Source of the DNA: Parafannyhessea sp902761955
GTDB taxonomy: Bacteria > Actinomycetota > Coriobacteriia > Coriobacteriales > Atopobiaceae
Direction: 5' to 3'
DNA: 64,000 nt
Assembly: GCA_902761955.1 (NCBI GenBank)
Contig: CACWMM010000011.1
Coordinates: forward strand, 1-64,000
Below, in pieces: positions 62,894 to 64,000 of the stretch (the first letter of the stretch is position 1; every line of letters begins with the position of its first letter). A program made the position numbers and the translations under genes. The notes beneath the pieces were generated by a model. The model ran no database searches and was not told where the DNA came from. It saw nothing but the letters and a program-made list of their open reading frames with translations.

Positions 62894-64000
62894 CTACCGG
62901 CCGATGCTAAAGCCGTCGGCCCCGTCCACCACGACGTCCGCGGCATAGAACTCCGTGAGCGCGCGGATGCCGTACGCCGTGTCCTTCACGCCGGCGGTCT
63001 CAAAGCTCGAGTGCATGGCAAGCTGCGCGAGGCCAAAGTCCGCGGCGTGCACGCTCACCTGCATGTTCGAGAGGTTGCCCAACGTGGAACCGCCCGCGGA
63101 GTCGCTCCTGTTCGCAAACGTCTGCACCGGCACGCCCGCGCGGGCGCACACCTCCCTCAGCACGGCGCGGCTGAACGCGTCCGTCGTGTAGTGCTGGTTC
63201 GCGGCCTCCTTTATGACGATGCCGCGGTTCATGAGGGCGCAGTTCTCGTCGTCCGTCTTCTCCCTGTGGTTTGGGTGCACGGCGTGGGCGTTGTCGCAGC
63301 TCACCAAAAACGAGGCGGAAAGCGCGCGCAGCAGGTCCTCCTGGCCCTTGCCCAGCGCGGCGTTCACGCGGCGCAGCACGTCCGCGAGGAACGTGGAGAG
63401 CGCGCCCTGCTTGGTGTTGGAGCCAACCTCCTCGTTGTCGAAGCACGCAAGCACGCTCACGTCGCGCGGGTTTCTTGCCGCGAGGAACGCCTTGAGCGAC
63501 ACGAAGTCGCACTGGAGGTCGTCTAGCTTGGGGGATGACACGAACTCGTTTGCGAATCCCCAGACGCGGCCCTCCTGGCGGTTCACCAGGAACAGGTCCC
63601 TCGCCACGACGTCCGCGACGTCCACGCCCAGCTCGCGCGCGACCATGCGGTCGAAGTCGCCGCGGCCAAGAGCGCCCGTGCTCACAAGCGGGCACAGGTC
63701 CACCTGGCGGTTCAGCTCCACGCCCTTGTTCACGTCACGGTTCATGTGTATGGCGACGTTCGGGATCAGCAGCACGTCGGCATCCACGCTCACAAGGTGG
63801 CTCCTTACGGCGCCGCCCTCGCGCACCAGCACGCGGCCCGCAACGGAAAGCGGCCGGTCCAGCCACGTGGAGTCGATCATGCCGCCGTAACCCTCCACGT
63901 TCAGGCGCAGGTACTCGCCCGGCCCCGCGAGCTCCGGCACGGACTTCACCTTATACGTGGGAGAGTCCGTGTGCGAGGCGCACATCTGGAAGTGGTAGCG
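62894..64000 (-). CDS. M18 family aminopeptidase, 5' end outside the window
   Basis: Zinc aminopeptidase of the aspartyl aminopeptidase type. The visible part starts inside RYHFQMCASHTDSPTYKVK (first zinc histidine/aspartate pair SHTDSP), and shows FDNEEVGSNT with the catalytic glutamates, SCDNAHAVHPNH and a C-terminal GGSTLGNLSNMQVSVHAADFG with HSSFET. About 369 residues are inside the window; roughly 60 N-terminal residues are missing at the right edge. A copy of the intergenic word lies eight bases past the stop. Confidence 0.93.
   Translation of the reverse strand, partial: RYHFQMCASHTDSPTYKVKSVPELAGPGEYLRLNVEGYGGMIDSTWLDRPLSVAGRVLVREGGAVRSHLVSVDADVLLIPNVAIHMNRDVNKGVELNRQVDLCPLVSTGALGRGDFDRMVARELGVDVADVVARDLFLVNRQEGRVWGFANEFVSSPKLDDLQCDFVSLKAFLAARNPRDVSVLACFDNEEVGSNTKQGALSTFLADVLRRVNAALGKGQEDLLRALSASFLVSCDNAHAVHPNHREKTDDENCALMNRGIVIKEAANQHYTTDAFSRAVLREVCARAGVPVQTFANRSDSAGGSTLGNLSNMQVSVHAADFGLAQLAMHSSFETAGVKDTAYGIRALTEFYAADVVVDGADGFSIGR

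Overview
The window is GC-rich (about two thirds G+C), densely packed DNA with Shine-Dalgarno sites, many GTG and TTG starts, CCA-encoding tRNA genes and Rho-independent terminators. The gene families point to the class Coriobacteriia in the Actinomycetota. Supporting signs are a Rho with a long basic/acidic N-terminal extension, an FchA-linked folate pathway, a liv-type ABC operon and PTS enzyme I with 1-phosphofructokinase. An Olsenella/Atopobiaceae-type organism is my best guess; this is inference, not a database match.

Layout, left to right. 1-5.4 kb: carA-carB (minus; carB runs off the left edge and is broken) and gdhA. 5.4-8.1 kb: small hypothetical genes, tRNA-Pro and tRNA-Gly, and a broken diacylglycerol-kinase-like gene. 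8.2-11.4 kb: ptsI, fruK and tRNA-Arg. 11.5-14.3 kb: a Nudix hydrolase, a DEAD-box helicase and an array of five palindromes. 14.3-21 kb: a minus-strand folate/one-carbon operon (5-formyl-THF cyclo-ligase, fhs, fchA, folD, folE, folC, queD). 21-25.1 kb: gpmA, two tRNA-Lys, tRNA-His and an amino-acid ABC transporter whose ATPase gene is broken. 25.3-31.4 kb: asd, lysC and hom, divergent from thrC-thrB (aspartate to threonine). 31.6-36.5 kb: a complete branched-chain amino-acid type ABC operon. 36.7-42 kb: a VanZ-like protein, a lineage-type hypothetical, a short-chain dehydrogenase and rho. 42-48 kb: a tandem winged-helix regulator, argS, pncB, a tail-anchored coiled-coil protein, a PflX-like radical SAM protein and tRNA-Ala. 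48.2-52.2 kb: a structured intergenic region, a WecA/TagO transferase, a hypothetical gene, infC-rpmI-rplT and tRNA-Leu. 52.2-64 kb: a minus-strand series tgt, secD, secF, a RecJ-HIRAN-helicase fusion, relA/spoT and an MBL-fold hydrolase, then an M18 aminopeptidase cut by the right edge.

How the genes work together. Formate enters tetrahydrofolate metabolism through Fhs. The FolD here has lost the residues used for cyclohydrolase activity, and the neighbouring FchA probably does that step. FolE feeds both folate and, with QueD, the queuosine pathway, whose final tRNA-modifying enzyme Tgt is also in the window. The aspartate pathway is complete from aspartyl phosphate to threonine apart from genes not expected here.

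The most unusual signals are these. (1) Three conserved genes (carB, the diacylglycerol-kinase-like gene, the ABC ATPase) each carry an internal, frame-breaking deletion. (2) Five tandem palindromes have stems whose variable bases mostly change in pairs. (3) The word GGCGAGAAG is strongly over-represented between genes, mostly just past stop codons and several times as inverted pairs, like an uptake-sequence family. (4) A single 1220-residue protein joins RecJ nuclease, HIRAN and helicase domains. (5) FolD has an altered catalytic triad and sits next to FchA.
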